DNA from: Embleya sp045207785
GTDB lineage: Bacteria > Actinomycetota > Actinomycetes > Streptomycetales > Streptomycetaceae
DNA: 64,000 nucleotides
Direction of reading: 5' to 3'
Assembly (NCBI RefSeq): GCF_045207785.1
Contig: NZ_CP108776.1
Location: 4,092,001 to 4,156,000 of the forward strand
Part shown: piece by piece, positions 49,165-58,253 of the stretch
How positions within the stretch are numbered: position 1 is the stretch's first letter
Layout of the letters: the number at the start of each line of letters is the position of its first letter
Notes under the pieces: model-generated
The model's database searches: none
What the model saw: only the letters and a program-made list of their open reading frames with translations
What the model was told of the DNA's origin: nothing
Position numbers and translations under genes: made by a program

Positions 49165-50601
49165 ATGCCTCGATCGTTCATCCGCGCCGCAGTCCCTGCC
49201 GGACTCGCTGCCGCGCTCGTCTTCACGCTCGCTCCCGGAGCCCGCGCCGACGACCCGATTGCCCCCGTGCACCCGGAGGCCGACCAGGTGCGCCAGGCTC
49301 ACGAGACGGTCGATGACAAGGCCGACGCCGTGACTCGGATCGAGGCCGAACTCGACCGCGAGGCGACCGACCTCGGGCGACTCGACATCCGCGCCGGCCT
49401 CGCCGTGGAGGCGTACAACGGCGCCGTGGTGCTCAGCGGACAGGCCCAGGACCAGGCCATCCGGGCGGATGGCCTCCTGCGCACCGCCGACGCCCAACTG
49501 GTCGCCGCCCGGGACGAACTCGGCCGGCTCGCCGCGCAGACCTACCGCATGGGCGGGGGCTCCCAGCTCGGCGTCTTCCAGGCCGTGCTCGGCGCCGATT
49601 CGCCGGGCGACTTCGTCACGCGCTTGGAGACGCTGCGCCGGATCTCGCAGGACAGCGACAACACCCTCGAGCGTGGCGCGACCGCCGTCCGGGACGCGAC
49701 CGCCGCCAAGACGGACGCCGCGCACACCGCGGCCGAGGCCGAGCGCGCGACCGCGGCCGTCCGTGCGGCCAAGGAGCGGGTCGAGGCCGAACTCGCCGCG
49801 CAGCAGCGCCGGGTGCAGGAGTCCGCGGCCCGGCGCACGGCCCTGATCGGCGAACTCGCCGCGACGAAGCAGACCTCGGTCGCCCTGGAGACCGAGCGCC
49901 GGGATCGCCTGGCCGCCGAGGCCCAGCAACGCGCCGAGGTGGAAGCGGAGGCCCGTGCCCGAGCCGAGGCCGATGCCGAGGAGGCCCGCGAGGTCGCCCG
50001 CAAGGAGGCCGAGCGCCGGGCGGAGGAGGCGCGCACGCAGGCCCAGAGCAAGCCCACCAAGACGAGCAAGCCGGCCAAGACCACCGCGAAGCCCGCCACG
50101 AAGCCCACCCCGAAGCCCACCACCAAGAAGCCCACCACCAAGAAGCCGGCAACCAAGAAGCCCGCCACCAAGAAGCCGGCAACCAAGAAGCCCGCCACCA
50201 AGAAGCCCGCCACCCCGAGCAAGAGCACCACGTCCAACGGCGCGGCGGCGGCGATCGCGTACGCGAAGGCCCAACTCGGCAAGCCCTACGTCTGGGGCGG
50301 CGCGGGCCCGCGCGGCTACGACTGCTCGGGCCTGGTCATGCAGGCGTGGCGCAAGGCGGGCGTGGGCATGGCGCACTTCGCGGCCACCCAGTACCGCGAG
50401 AGCACGCCCGTGTCGTACAAGAACCTGCGTCCGGGCGACCTGATCTTCTGGACCGAGACCCGGAGCGCCTCCGGCATCCACCACGTCGCGATGTACCTGG
50501 GCGGCGGCAAGATGATCCACGCGCCGCGCACGGGCGACGTGGTCAAGATCAGCAACATGTTCTACATGGGCACGCCGGACTACTACGCGCGCCCGTCCTG
50601 A
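49165..50601 (+). CDS. Secreted NlpC/P60 peptidoglycan hydrolase
   Basis: 478 aa from ATG 49165, preceded by GGAGGGAG. A cleavable signal peptide ends in AxA (GARA, near residue 28). Residues about 40-300 form a long coiled coil. A Lys/Thr/Pro-rich linker follows with about eight TKKPA units, then the NlpC/P60 domain (about 365-478): YDCSGLVMQAW with the catalytic Cys, GIHHVAMYLG with His, and MIHAPRTG with the third polar residue. It cleaves D-Glu/diaminopimelate-type bonds in wall peptides. The coiled coil suggests control by dimerisation or by partner binding, as for RipA-like enzymes. Confidence 0.93.
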   Translation: MPRSFIRAAVPAGLAAALVFTLAPGARADDPIAPVHPEADQVRQAHETVDDKADAVTRIEAELDREATDLGRLDIRAGLAVEAYNGAVVLSGQAQDQAIRADGLLRTADAQLVAARDELGRLAAQTYRMGGGSQLGVFQAVLGADSPGDFVTRLETLRRISQDSDNTLERGATAVRDATAAKTDAAHTAAEAERATAAVRAAKERVEAELAAQQRRVQESAARRTALIGELAATKQTSVALETERRDRLAAEAQQRAEVEAEARARAEADAEEAREVARKEAERRAEEARTQAQSKPTKTSKPAKTTAKPATKPTPKPTTKKPTTKKPATKKPATKKPATKKPATKKPATPSKSTTSNGAAAAIAYAKAQLGKPYVWGGAGPRGYDCSGLVMQAWRKAGVGMAHFAATQYRESTPVSYKNLRPGDLIFWTETRSASGIHHVAMYLGGGKMIHAPRTGDVVKISNMFYMGTPDYYARPS

Positions 50602-50642
50602 ACCGCGGCCGACCCGGCCGACCCGGCACGCGGGACGACCGG

Positions 50643-50709
50643 GCGCACGAACGCCGATCGGCGGCACCCGCCCCAGTGGGGCGCCTGCCGCCGATCGGCG
50701 TTCGTGCGC
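50643..50709. terminator. Large bidirectional terminator
   Basis: A perfect 24-bp stem beginning GCGCACGAACGCCGATCGGC (50643-50666 with 50686-50709). The loop contains its own hairpin, CGCCCC-AGT-GGGGCG. It lies between convergent stops at 50601 (+) and 50724 (-). Confidence 0.85.
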
Positions 50710-50723
50710 GTCGCGCTACCGGG

Positions 50724-51215
50724 TCAGTGGTGACCCTGCTCGGTGAGCCGCTTGCGGGACGCCTCGACCTCGGCCTCGGCCTCGTCGCGGCCGACCCAGT
50801 TGGCGCCCTCGACCGACTTGCCCGGCTCCAGGTCCTTGTAGACCTCGAAGAAGTGCTGGATCTCCAGGCGGTCGAACTCCGAGACGTGGTGGATGTCACG
50901 AAGGTGCTCCACGCGCGGGTCCGTGGCCGGCACGCACAGGACCTTGTCGTCGCCGCCGGCCTCGTCCGTCATCCGGAACATGCCGATTGCGCGGCAGCGG
51001 ACCTGGACACCGGGGAAGGTCGGCTCGTCCAGGAGTACCAGCGCGTCCAGCGGGTCACCGTCCTCACCGAGGGTGTCCTCGATGAAGCCGTAGTCCGCCG
51101 GGTAGCGCGTCGACGTGAACAGCATCCGGTCGAGCCGGATGCGGCCCGTCTCGTGGTCCACCTCGTACTTGTTGCGCGATCCCCGGGGGATCTCGATGGT
51201 GACGTCGAACTCCAA
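50724..51215 (-). CDS. ppa: Inorganic pyrophosphatase
   Basis: 163 aa, family I soluble PPase. The TTG start at 51215 follows GGAGGAG closely and gives the usual MEFDVTIEIPRGSRNKYEVD N-terminus; the open frame runs on upstream but without homology. Active-site acidic residues are in YPADYGFIEDT and in DGDPLDALVLLDEP (three Asp), the family signature, followed by the DDK segment. It hydrolyses cytosolic PPi. Divergent from dacB, as in other streptomycetes. Confidence 0.96.
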   Translation of the reverse strand: MEFDVTIEIPRGSRNKYEVDHETGRIRLDRMLFTSTRYPADYGFIEDTLGEDGDPLDALVLLDEPTFPGVQVRCRAIGMFRMTDEAGGDDKVLCVPATDPRVEHLRDIHHVSEFDRLEIQHFFEVYKDLEPGKSVEGANWVGRDEAEAEVEASRKRLTEQGHH

Positions 51216-51365
51216 GGCTCCTCCATGTGCTGCGCCGGGACCGTTGCCGGGACCGTTAGGGTCGTTCTGTCCGCGAGGCCGAACCCGGCACAGGTCCCGG
51301 ACAGAACCTGATCTGGTCTCAGTGTCTCGCATGGCCGGTGGTCCGGCGGAAGGGGATGGTCTCGC

Positions 51366-52784
51366 GTGCCCAGCGTAAGGAGCAAAGCGGTCGCTGCGGT
51401 GTTGGCGGCCGTGATCCTGGCCGTGCTCGCGACGCTCGTCCACGGACCATGGAAGGGCACCCGCCTGGCAACGGGACCCGACGGCGACACGCAACGGGTC
51501 GCGAGCACCGCGATGGCGCCACCCGTGTTGGCACCGGTGTCCGGGGATCCCGCCGGGGCCACACCGACCGACGCCGGCATCCAGGCGGTGCTCGGGCCGC
51601 TGATGAAGGCGACCGCGCTGGGCGCGCCGCCCGCGGTGGCCGTCGTCGACGCGCTGACCGGCCGCGCGCTGTTCGGGGCGAACCAGGAGCGCGCCGCGAC
51701 CCCCGCGTCGACCACGAAGATCACCACCGCGGTGGCCGCGCTCACCGCGCCCGGCCCCGACCACCGGATCGCGACCCGGGTCGTCCCCGGCGCGACCCCC
51801 GGCACGATCGTCCTGGTCGGCGGCGGCGACCCCACGCTGACCGCCCTCGACGGCCGGCAGTACGGCGGCCGCTACCAGCCCGCGCGGCTGTCCGACCTGG
51901 CCGTCGCCACCGTCGCCGCGCTCAAGGCGGCGGGCACCACGCAGGTCAGGCTCCAGTACGACACGACCCTGTACACCGGCCCGGCCGTGCATCCGATCGG
52001 CGCCGGGAACGAGAACATCGCCCCCGTCGTGTCGCTGATGGCCGACGAGGGCCGGGTCGACCCGTCGATCGTCGGCAAGGAGGCCGACCGGGTGCAGACC
52101 CCGGGCGCCGACGCGGCCAAGAAGTTCGCGGCGATGCTGAAGTCCTCGGGCATCACCGTCGAGGGCGCCCCGGCCGCCGGCACCGCGCCCGCCGGGGGTG
52201 CGCCGGAACTCGCTTCCGTGCAGTCCCCGCCGGTGTCGGCGATGGTCGAGCAGATGCTGACGGTCAGCGACAACGACATGGCCGAGGCGCTGCTGCGGCA
52301 GGTCGCCATCGCCAAGGGACAGCCCGCGAGCTTCCAGGGCGGCACGGTCGCGTCACGCCAGGTCCTGGAGGGTCTGGGCGTCACGTACGGCGCGTCCGAC
52401 CTCAAGGACGGCAGCGGACTCGACAAGGACGACCGACTCACCCCGCAGACGCTCGTGCAGACGCTGACGCTGGCCGCGTCCCCAAAGCACCCCGAATTGC
52501 GCTGGGCGCTCACCGGCCTGCCGATCGCGGGCTTCACCGGGACCCTCGCCGACCGGTACGGCCAAAGCAGCGGCGCGGCCGACGCGGCCGGCGTGGTCCG
52601 GGCCAAGACCGGATCGCTGACCGGCGTCAGCACGCTGTCCGGCCTGGTCCGCGATCGGGACGGCCGACTGCTGGCCTTCGCGATCCTGGCGGACCGGTTC
52701 ACCGGCGACCCCGGCCCGGCCCGCGCGGCGATCGACCGGATGGCCTCGGCGCTCGCCGGCTGCGGCTGCGGCACCGCCGGCTGA
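51366..52784 (+). CDS. dacB: D-alanyl-D-alanine carboxypeptidase/endopeptidase (PBP4 type)
   Basis: 472 aa, GTG start. N-terminal hydrophobic anchor (AVAAVLAAVILAVLATLV). Penicillin-binding motifs: STTK (SxxK) near residue 116, SDN in TVSDNDMAEAL near 300, and KTG in RAKTGSLTGVSTL near 410. Class C PBPs trim or cleave peptide cross-links outside the cell. The insert between SxxK and SDN is the PBP4-type one. Gene order ppa-dacB-metalloprotease-tilS-hpt-ftsH is a known actinobacterial block. Confidence 0.95.
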   Translation: MPSVRSKAVAAVLAAVILAVLATLVHGPWKGTRLATGPDGDTQRVASTAMAPPVLAPVSGDPAGATPTDAGIQAVLGPLMKATALGAPPAVAVVDALTGRALFGANQERAATPASTTKITTAVAALTAPGPDHRIATRVVPGATPGTIVLVGGGDPTLTALDGRQYGGRYQPARLSDLAVATVAALKAAGTTQVRLQYDTTLYTGPAVHPIGAGNENIAPVVSLMADEGRVDPSIVGKEADRVQTPGADAAKKFAAMLKSSGITVEGAPAAGTAPAGGAPELASVQSPPVSAMVEQMLTVSDNDMAEALLRQVAIAKGQPASFQGGTVASRQVLEGLGVTYGASDLKDGSGLDKDDRLTPQTLVQTLTLAASPKHPELRWALTGLPIAGFTGTLADRYGQSSGAADAAGVVRAKTGSLTGVSTLSGLVRDRDGRLLAFAILADRFTGDPGPARAAIDRMASALAGCGCGTAG

Positions 52785-52916
52785 CGCGGACCCCGGCGCC
52801 GACCCGCGTCACGGGTTCGTCACGCGCGGGCCGGGTGTTCGGCAAAACCGGAACGTGATGGATTCACCGGCCCCGGTTCCTCTTTCGGGGGCGCGCCGAG
52901 CACGTAACGTGGCCAT

Positions 52917-54074
52917 ATGACGAGCGGCAACGGTGCGGACATGATCGATTGGGACCTGGCCGTGGCGACGGCGAACCGGCTCGTGCGGCCGGGACCCGAC
53001 GTCGGGCGGGACGAGGCGCGGGCCGTCGTGGCGGAGCTGCGCGCGCACGCCAAGACGTCCGAGGGGCATGTACGGGCGTTCACGGGACTCGATTCGGGCG
53101 ACAACCACACACCGGTCCTGGTGGTGGATCGACCGGGGTGGGCGCGCGCCAACGTGCAGGGATTCCGGCACGTCCTGCGGCCGCTCCTGGACAAGGTCGA
53201 GCAGCGGCGCGAGGCGATGCCCGGCGGCGCGGCGCTGGGCACCGTGGGCGGCAAGGTGACCGGCCTGGAGCTGGGCACGCTGCTCGCGTTCCTGTCCTCG
53301 CGCGTGCTCGGACAATACGAGACGTTCGCGCCGCAGGCACCGGGCGCGACCGGGCACGGCCCCGGGCGGCTGCTCCTGGTCGCCCCCAACATCGTCCAGG
53401 TCGAGCGCGAGCTGGACGTGGACCCGCACGACTTCCGGCTGTGGGTGTGCCTGCACGAGGAGACCCACCGGACCCAGTTCACGGCCGTGCCGTGGCTGCG
53501 CGACCACCTCGAACAGGAGATCCACGGGTTCCTCGGGCAGACCGAGGTCGACCCGTCGGCGGTGCTCGGGCGGCTGCGCGAGGCGGTCCAGACATTCGTC
53601 GGGTCGCGCCGCGGCGGGGCGGGCGCCGAGGGCGAGGGCGGTTCGCTCGTCGAGCTGGTCCAGACCCCCGAACAGCGCGAGATCCTGGGCCGGATCACCG
53701 CGGTGATGTCGCTCCTGGAGGGGCACGCCGACTTCGTGATGGACGGGGTCGGGCCGCAGGTCATCCCCACCGTCGGGGAGATCCGGGAGAAGTTCGCCGA
53801 GCGCCGCGCGCAGGGCACCGGGCGGCTCGACCAGGCGCTGCGCAAGCTGCTCGGGATGGACGCGAAGCTACGCCAGTACCGCGACGGCGAGCGCTTCGTG
53901 CGCGAGGTCGTCGGCCGGGTCGGCATGGAGGGCTTCAACCGGGTGTGGACATCGCCGAACACCCTGCCGACCAAGGCCGAGGTGGCCGACCCCGGCAGCT
54001 GGGTGGACCGTGTGCACGGCAAGGCCGGCATGCCGGGGCCCGAGCCGACCGACGCCTCGCCCGACGCGGAGTAG
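52917..54074 (+). CDS. Zinc-dependent metalloprotease of the DUF2342 family
   Basis: 385 aa from ATG 52917. DUF2342 ('F420 biosynthesis-associated') family: MIDWDLAVATANRLVRPGP near the start and the zinc motif HEETH in VCLHEETHRTQFTAVPW near residue 180, with a downstream Glu in MSLLEGHADFVMDG near 265. Soluble and cytoplasmic. TAACGT (52905-52910) lies 6 nt before the ATG with no Shine-Dalgarno, so the transcript is probably leaderless. The family name reflects genomic association; activity is predicted only from the HExxH motif. Confidence 0.9.
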   Translation: MTSGNGADMIDWDLAVATANRLVRPGPDVGRDEARAVVAELRAHAKTSEGHVRAFTGLDSGDNHTPVLVVDRPGWARANVQGFRHVLRPLLDKVEQRREAMPGGAALGTVGGKVTGLELGTLLAFLSSRVLGQYETFAPQAPGATGHGPGRLLLVAPNIVQVERELDVDPHDFRLWVCLHEETHRTQFTAVPWLRDHLEQEIHGFLGQTEVDPSAVLGRLREAVQTFVGSRRGGAGAEGEGGSLVELVQTPEQREILGRITAVMSLLEGHADFVMDGVGPQVIPTVGEIREKFAERRAQGTGRLDQALRKLLGMDAKLRQYRDGERFVREVVGRVGMEGFNRVWTSPNTLPTKAEVADPGSWVDRVHGKAGMPGPEPTDASPDAE

Positions 54075-54081
54075 GACCGCT

Positions 54082-54107
54082 TGGGGCGTGTCCTCGGACA
54101 CGCCCCA
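54082..54107 (+). terminator. Terminator after the DUF2342 gene
   Basis: Perfect 11-bp stem TGGGGCGTGTC / GACACGCCCCA with a 4-nt loop, starting 7 nt after the stop. Confidence 0.8.
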
Positions 54108-54282
54108 GGGGCGCGGTGGCCCGCGCCACCGTCCCCATCCGGGCGACATCCCGTGGTGTCTGCCGTCCCGGGCGCTTCGGGTGACGTAGCGTGGGCGAAC
54201 CAATTCTCTTCGGCGTTTCTCGCGGAGGCCGCGACCTCCGCGAACCGGCCGAACCGGACGTGCAAGGAGGTGTCGTCGAGCC

Positions 54283-55263
54283 GTGGGACCCCATCCCGCC
54301 GTGGCCGCCACCAGGCTGGCCGTCCGCAAGACCCTGCGCGAGCTGCAACCGGGTGACCTCGTCCTGGTGGCCTGCAGTGGTGGCGCGGATTCGTTGGCGC
54401 TCGCAGCGGCCACCGCGTTCGAGGCACCGCGTGCGGGGCTTCGGGCGGGTGCAATCACCGTCGACCACGGCCTGCAGGCGGGCTCGACCCGCCGGGCCGT
54501 GGACCTGGTCTCCCGGCTGGGCGACCTCGGCCTGGCCCCCGTCGACGCGCTCGGCGTCACGGTCGGCACCCGGGGCGGACCCGAGGGCGCCGCGCGCCTT
54601 GCCCGCTACACCGCGCTGGACACCGCCGCGAGCACGCACGGCGCCGCGCTCGTGCTGCTCGGGCACACCCTGGAGGACCAGGCCGAGACCGTCCTGCTCG
54701 GGCTCGCGCGCGGCTCCGGCGCCCGCTCGCTGGCGGGCATGCCGCCGTTGACCGGCCACTACCAGCGCCCGTTCCTCGAACTCGGCCGCGACATCACCCG
54801 CCAGGCCTGCGTCGCGCAGAACCTGCTGCCCTGGGAGGACCCCCACAACGCCGATCCCGCCTACACCCGGGCCCGGGTCCGGCACGAGGTGCTCCCCGTC
54901 CTGGAGAAGGCGCTCGGCCCCGGCGTCTCCGAGGCGCTGGCCCGCACCGCGCGGCTGTTCCGCGACGACGCCGAGGCGCTCGACCAGTGGGCCGACCGGG
55001 CCCAGGCCGACGTCACCCACGGCGACGGCGAGCTGGAGGTCGCCGGCCTGGCCGAGTTGCCGGCCGCGGTCCGCCGCCGGGTGCTCCGCCGCACGGCGGT
55101 CGGCGCGGGCAGTCCGTCCGGCGCGCTGTTCGCACGCCACGTCGAGGCCGTCGAGAAGCTGGTGATCTCGTGGCACGGCCAGGGACCCATCCACCTGCCC
55201 GGGGGCGTCGAGATACGCAGGCGGTGTGGCAGGCTTCTCTTTCACCGGCCGGCTCAACCCTGA
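54283..55263 (+). CDS. tilS: tRNA(Ile)-lysidine synthetase
   Basis: 326 aa, GTG start behind a strong AAGGAGGTG. PP-loop ATPase motif CSGGADSLAL near residue 29, the LARYTALD segment, and LGHTLEDQAET near 126 with the conserved His and Asp. It converts the wobble C of tRNA-Ile(CAU) to lysidine so that it reads AUA, an essential step. The protein is short and lacks the C-terminal domains of the E. coli enzyme, as is common in actinobacteria. Followed 43 nt later by hpt. Confidence 0.95.
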   Translation: MGPHPAVAATRLAVRKTLRELQPGDLVLVACSGGADSLALAAATAFEAPRAGLRAGAITVDHGLQAGSTRRAVDLVSRLGDLGLAPVDALGVTVGTRGGPEGAARLARYTALDTAASTHGAALVLLGHTLEDQAETVLLGLARGSGARSLAGMPPLTGHYQRPFLELGRDITRQACVAQNLLPWEDPHNADPAYTRARVRHEVLPVLEKALGPGVSEALARTARLFRDDAEALDQWADRAQADVTHGDGELEVAGLAELPAAVRRRVLRRTAVGAGSPSGALFARHVEAVEKLVISWHGQGPIHLPGGVEIRRRCGRLLFHRPAQP

Positions 55264-55306
55264 CCGGTGACCGCGGGGCTCAGTCGAAAACTTCGTAGTA
55301 AGGCAT

Positions 55307-55876
55307 GTGGTGGACGAGAAGGACATGGGCGCCGACCTCGCAAGGGTCCTCGTCACGCAGGAGGAGATCGAGGCGAAGCTCGTCGAGCTCGCCGAGCGGA
55401 TCGACGAGGACTACCAGGGTCAGGATCTGCTCCTCGTCGGCGTGCTCAAGGGCGCCGTCATGGTCATGGCCGACCTCGCCCGGGCGGTGCACTCGCCGGT
55501 CAAGATGGACTGGATGGCGGTGTCGTCCTACGGCTCCGGGACCAAGTCCTCGGGCGTCGTGCGCATTCTCAAGGACCTCGACGCGGACATCGCGGGTCGG
55601 CACGTCCTGGTCGTCGAGGACATCATCGACTCGGGTCTGACCCTCTCGTGGATGCTGGCCAACCTCACTTCGCGCGGCCCCGCCTCGCTCGAGGTGTGCG
55701 CGTTCTTCCGCAAGCCGGAGGCCGCCAAGGTCGACATCCCGGTCAAGTACGTGGGCTTCGACATCCCCAACGAGTTCGTGGTGGGTTACGGCCTCGACTA
55801 CGCCGAGCGCTACCGCAACCTGCCGTTCGTCGGCACACTGGCCGAACACGTGTACGGCGGTGCGAAGCCGATCTGA
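55307..55876 (+). CDS. hpt: Hypoxanthine phosphoribosyltransferase
   Basis: 189 aa. GTG 55307 chosen; ATG 55325 is possible. The PRPP-binding motif VLVVEDIIDSGLTL lies near residue 103, and LLVGVLKGAVMVMADLAR (Lys-Gly pair) near 46. Purine-ring contact regions include VKYVGFDIPNEFVVGYGLDYAE near 150. It salvages hypoxanthine and guanine to IMP and GMP. In actinobacteria it sits between tilS and ftsH, as here. Confidence 0.95.
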   Translation: MVDEKDMGADLARVLVTQEEIEAKLVELAERIDEDYQGQDLLLVGVLKGAVMVMADLARAVHSPVKMDWMAVSSYGSGTKSSGVVRILKDLDADIAGRHVLVVEDIIDSGLTLSWMLANLTSRGPASLEVCAFFRKPEAAKVDIPVKYVGFDIPNEFVVGYGLDYAERYRNLPFVGTLAEHVYGGAKPI

Positions 55877-56196
55877 GCCTTCGGGACACGCCCCGGGCGC
55901 ATCGGTCGAGGCCTCGGATTCGCGGAATCGGCATCCGATGGCAGCATCCGGGAACAAGGGGAACGTTTCCCCTCGTTGGAGGGTTCACCGGGGGCCGGTA
56001 TACGACGGCGCGCAACGCGAGGCAACGCGCGGCGCATTGGCGTGCGGACACCCGGTGTACCGTTCAACGCAGTGACATCCGATCAGCACGGGGCGACCGT
56101 GCCGGGGCGATACCGGACAGGCAACGTACCCGGGGGCCATGAGGCGTCCGGGTCAAAAGTCGGCAGGAGGGACGGGGCGTCTGCTGCCCCGCATCG
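55877..56196 (+). promoter_or_regulatory. ftsH upstream region
   Basis: 320 nt without a gene. Contains the dyad GGGGAA-CGT-TTCCCC (55958-55972), a TTGGCG (56037-56042) and TACCGT (56058-56063) pair with a short 15-nt spacer, and GGAGGG (56166-56171) about 25 nt before the ftsH ATG. An independent ftsH promoter is therefore likely. Confidence 0.45.
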
Positions 56197-58251
56197 ATGG
56201 ACGTCAAGCGCTATTTCCGCGGGCCGGTCATGTGGATCGCGCTGGCCGTCATTGCTGTGATCCTCCTGATGCAGCTCGTCTCCTCGTCGAGCGGCTTCAA
56301 GGGTGTCGACACCGGCAAGGCGATCCAGGCGATCCAAAACGACCAGGTCAAGTCAGCCAAGCTCATCGGCGGCAACGATCAGTCAATCGAGCTCACCCTG
56401 ATCGACGGGGTGAAGGTCGACAAGCACAACAAGATCAAGGCGTCGTACATCGACGAGCAGGGCGTGGAGATCCAGCGCCTGCTTCAGTCGAAGTACGAGC
56501 AGGGCAAGATCCAGGACTCCTACACGGTCAAGCTCAGCAAGCAGAGCACGATCGTCAGCATCCTGTTCTCGCTCCTGCCGTTCGTGCTCATCGTCGTGGT
56601 CTTCCTGTTCCTGATGAATCAGATGCAGGGCGGCGGCTCCCGAGTCATGAACTTCGGGAAGTCCAAGGCCAAGCTGATCTCCAAGGACACCCCGAAGACG
56701 ACCTTCGCCGACGTGGCCGGCGCGGACGAGGCGGTGGAGGAGCTCCACGAGATCAAGGAGTTCCTGCAGGAGCCCGCCAAGTTCCAGGCGGTCGGCGCGA
56801 AGATCCCCAAGGGCGTGCTGCTCTACGGCCCGCCCGGCACCGGCAAGACGCTGCTCGCCCGCGCGGTCGCGGGTGAGGCCGGTGTGCCGTTCTACTCGAT
56901 CTCCGGTTCCGACTTCGTCGAGATGTTCGTCGGTGTCGGCGCGTCCCGTGTGCGCGACCTGTTCGAGCAGGCCAAGGCCAACGCGCCCGCGATCGTCTTC
57001 GTCGACGAGATCGACGCCGTCGGTCGACACCGCGGCGCCGGCATGGGCGGCGGGCACGACGAACGCGAGCAGACGCTCAACCAGCTCCTCGTCGAGATGG
57101 ACGGCTTCGACGTCAAGGGCGGCGTGATCCTGATCGCCGCGACGAACCGGCCGGACATCCTGGACCCGGCGCTGCTGCGCCCGGGGCGCTTCGACCGGCA
57201 GATCGCGGTCGACCGTCCCGACATGCAGGGCCGCTGGGACATCCTCAAGGTGCACGCCAAGGGGAAGCCGGTCACCGACGACATCGACCTCAAGGCCGTC
57301 GCGCGGCGCACGCCGGGATTCACCGGCGCCGACCTCGCGAACGTGCTCAACGAGGCCGCGCTGTTGACCGCCCGAGCCGACGCCAAGCTGATCGACGCAC
57401 TGGCGATGGACGAGGCGATCGACCGTGTCGTGGCCGGGCCGCAGAAGCGCACCCGGATCATGAGCGACAAGGAAAAGAAGATCACCGCGTACCACGAGGG
57501 CGGCCACGCCCTGGTGGCGCACGCCCTGCCGAACACCGACCCGGTGCACAAGATCACGATCCTGTCCCGCGGTCGCGCGCTCGGCTACACGATGGTCCTG
57601 CCCGAAGAGGACAAGTACTCCACGACGCGCAACGAGATGCTCGACCAGCTCGCCTACATGCTGGGTGGGCGCGCGGCGGAGGAGCTCGTCTTCCACGACC
57701 CGACCACGGGTGCGTCGAACGACATCGAGAAGGCCACCGGCCTTGCCCGCTCGATGGTGACGCAGTACGGCATGACGGAGCGCCTGGGCGCGATCAAGTT
57801 CGGGAACGACGGCGGAGAGCCGTTCCTGGGTCGTGAAATGGGTCACCAGCGCGACTACTCCGAAGAGGTCGCGGCTATCGTCGACGAAGAGGTCAAGAGG
57901 TTCATCGAGACCGCCCACAACGAAGCGTGGGAGATTCTCATCGAGAACCGGGACGTGCTGGACAACCTGGTGTTGGAGCTGTTGGAGAAGGAGACCCTGG
58001 ACAAGGCCCAGGTCGCCGAGATCTTCGCTCCGGTCACCAAGCGCCCCTCCCGTCCCGCGTGGACGGGGTCCAGCCGGCGCCAGCCGTCCAGCCGCCCGCC
58101 CGTGATGACGCCCCGCGAGCTCACGCTCTCCGGCGGCGGCAGCGAGAACGGGGTTCTCAACGGTGGGCCCACCTCTACGACGGGCACCACGACGGGATCC
58201 GGCGGTGCGGTAACGCTCCCCGAGCCCCCGTCCGATACTCCGGAGAACTGA
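56197..58251 (+). CDS. ftsH: ATP-dependent zinc metalloprotease FtsH
   Basis: 684 aa. Two N-terminal membrane helices (VMWIALAVIAVILLMQLV and IVSILFSLLPFVLIVVVFLF) flank an extracytoplasmic domain. AAA+ module: Walker A GPPGTGKT near residue 211, Walker B IVFVDEIDAVG near 266, and the SRH region with RPGRFDRQ near 325. Zinc site HEGGH near 432, with a further Asp ligand in the GASNDIEKAT segment near 507. It degrades unfolded and regulatory membrane proteins. The C-terminal 60 residues are Ser/Thr/Gly/Pro-rich. The stop lies 2 nt before folE. Confidence 0.97.
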   Translation: MDVKRYFRGPVMWIALAVIAVILLMQLVSSSSGFKGVDTGKAIQAIQNDQVKSAKLIGGNDQSIELTLIDGVKVDKHNKIKASYIDEQGVEIQRLLQSKYEQGKIQDSYTVKLSKQSTIVSILFSLLPFVLIVVVFLFLMNQMQGGGSRVMNFGKSKAKLISKDTPKTTFADVAGADEAVEELHEIKEFLQEPAKFQAVGAKIPKGVLLYGPPGTGKTLLARAVAGEAGVPFYSISGSDFVEMFVGVGASRVRDLFEQAKANAPAIVFVDEIDAVGRHRGAGMGGGHDEREQTLNQLLVEMDGFDVKGGVILIAATNRPDILDPALLRPGRFDRQIAVDRPDMQGRWDILKVHAKGKPVTDDIDLKAVARRTPGFTGADLANVLNEAALLTARADAKLIDALAMDEAIDRVVAGPQKRTRIMSDKEKKITAYHEGGHALVAHALPNTDPVHKITILSRGRALGYTMVLPEEDKYSTTRNEMLDQLAYMLGGRAAEELVFHDPTTGASNDIEKATGLARSMVTQYGMTERLGAIKFGNDGGEPFLGREMGHQRDYSEEVAAIVDEEVKRFIETAHNEAWEILIENRDVLDNLVLELLEKETLDKAQVAEIFAPVTKRPSRPAWTGSSRRQPSSRPPVMTPRELTLSGGGSENGVLNGGPTSTTGTTTGSGGAVTLPEPPSDTPEN

Positions 58252-58253
58252 AC

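Noticed and set aside
50070..50220. Regular 15-bp units resembling a CRISPR-like array
   Set aside because: They are in-frame coding repeats (TKKPA) of the NlpC/P60 linker with no spacers.
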